Source: Dirofilaria immitis (taxonomy: Eukaryota > Nematoda > Chromadorea > Rhabditida > Onchocercidae). From it: a DNA stretch of 64,000 bases. Below are positions 52,301-64,000 of this stretch, in pieces. Every line of letters starts with the position of its first letter. Positions within the stretch are counted from its first letter, which is position 1. The stretch covers positions 2,511,501 through 2,575,500 of the forward strand of contig JAKNDB010000092.1 of the NCBI GenBank assembly GCA_024305405.1, in the 5' to 3' direction. A program made the position numbers and the translations under genes. The notes beneath the pieces were generated by a model, which worked only from the letters and a program-made list of their open reading frames with translations, did no database searches and had not been told where the DNA came from.

Positions 52301-53078
52301 TCTTAAAGAAGTGTTCATTTTGAGAGACTCACCTTTGTCGAAGGTATTTTCATTTCGTAATATAATTCCCATCAGGAAATTTCCCTTTTCGTTTTTTTCT
52401 TCTACATTATTTCATATTACTTCACCATATTTGTTTTATTATTAAATTTTTATTCGTGCCAACTATTCAGAAGCTGTTTGTTGAAAATTATATTTAGACT
52501 AGCTGAAATGATTAATATAACATGAAATAACATTAACGAACCAACCTTAATCGTAATCAAAGTTCATTTCCACTATATCAAATCTTTGCTTACTAGAATT
52601 TCTCTCTCTCTTTCAGTTTCTTCCATGCTCAACCGTTTTAATTAAGACTAATAAGCATAGATAGGAGTAAAAAAATATATGTTATAATAATTGAATAGAG
52701 CAAAAATTATAAGACATATTTTAATTGAATTTATCCTCCTTCAAATGTTGTGTTTTTTTGTTCGGTAGAATTCCAATGGAAGCTTATCAATTTCATTACA
52801 AATGAAACGTAGAATCACCTTTATCATGAGAGATTTCAGAAATTTTTGCTTATCTATTCTTTATTCGTTTCTATTTGATGTGTACATATATTTATGTATT
52901 TGTTAGCTATTTGATGAGCTGCGCTTTGAAATTTCATTTTATTTCGCAGCATTCTCAAATTCCGTTTTCAGGAGAGGAAGTGGATTCTCATCTAAAAAGT
53001 GAATTAATTAAAAGGAAATAATCAAACACGTAAACAAACAATAATAGATTGGGAGCAATTCTCATAAGGCATTAAAGA
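46392..53078. other. 6.7-kb gene-poor region upstream of Scribble
   Basis: No conserved exon was found on either strand. Open frames such as 46762-47067 and 50158-50406 are low-complexity or cross simple repeats. It may contain the Scribble 5' UTR exons and promoter. A partial tandem repeat of a GAATTGGGAGAAATAT unit lies near 51731-51783. Confidence 0.6.
47021..47041. repeat. (ACAT)n microsatellite
   Basis: About five ACAT units. Confidence 0.9.

Positions 53079-64000
<10,922 letters not shown>

Overview
The window is AT-rich eukaryotic DNA with intron-containing genes. Introns are mostly short to medium, acceptors are dominated by the nematode-type TTTCAG/TTTTAG, and same-strand genes sometimes lie a few hundred bases apart. 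Together with the protein families present, this fits a nematode. I infer a spirurid or filarial-type nematode with moderate confidence; no species marker is visible.

The left 11 kb is repeat-derived. A foldback element with ~300-bp near-identical inverted arms lies at about 453-1912. A decayed Bel/Pao LTR retroelement with gag, protease, RT, RNase H, integrase and env-like remnants lies at about 3500-11120.

From 12.5 kb on, the window carries conserved single-copy genes. On the + strand: a threonine aspartase (Taspase-1 type, 12584-15273), the condensin HEAT-repeat subunit D2 (about 15793-25521), a C2H2 zinc-finger protein (26627-30442), a DGCR6-family protein (32916-33730), ribosomal protein L13a (35141-36116), Elongator subunit ELP6 (36356-37909), a KICSTOR subunit 2 homologue (41481-44481) and a Scribble-type LRR+PDZ scaffold (53079 to beyond the right edge). 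On the - strand: an unrecognised protein (31359-32075) and the Wnt acyltransferase Porcupine (38420-40689). Coding-like fragments of an unrecognised gene lie at about 45420-46391. From 46.4 to 53.0 kb I find no gene.

The genes do not form one pathway. L13a and ELP6 are only 240 bp apart and could be an operon. Taspase and condensin D2 are about 520 bp apart. Porcupine and KICS2 are divergent over a shared ~790-bp upstream region.

A technical feature dominates the reading of this window. At least 16 conserved exons need one extra base, nearly always inside a homopolymer run, to stay in frame. The genes involved are unrelated and largely essential, so I interpret this as homopolymer under-calling in the assembly rather than pseudogenisation. 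The retroelement also has many in-frame stops and looks truly decayed. I did not find a novel defence or mobile system. The most interesting items are the four-PDZ Scribble, the KICSTOR and Taspase homologues, the two GC-AG introns, a 61-bp intron duplication flanking one condensin exon, and the unrecognised coding fragments.
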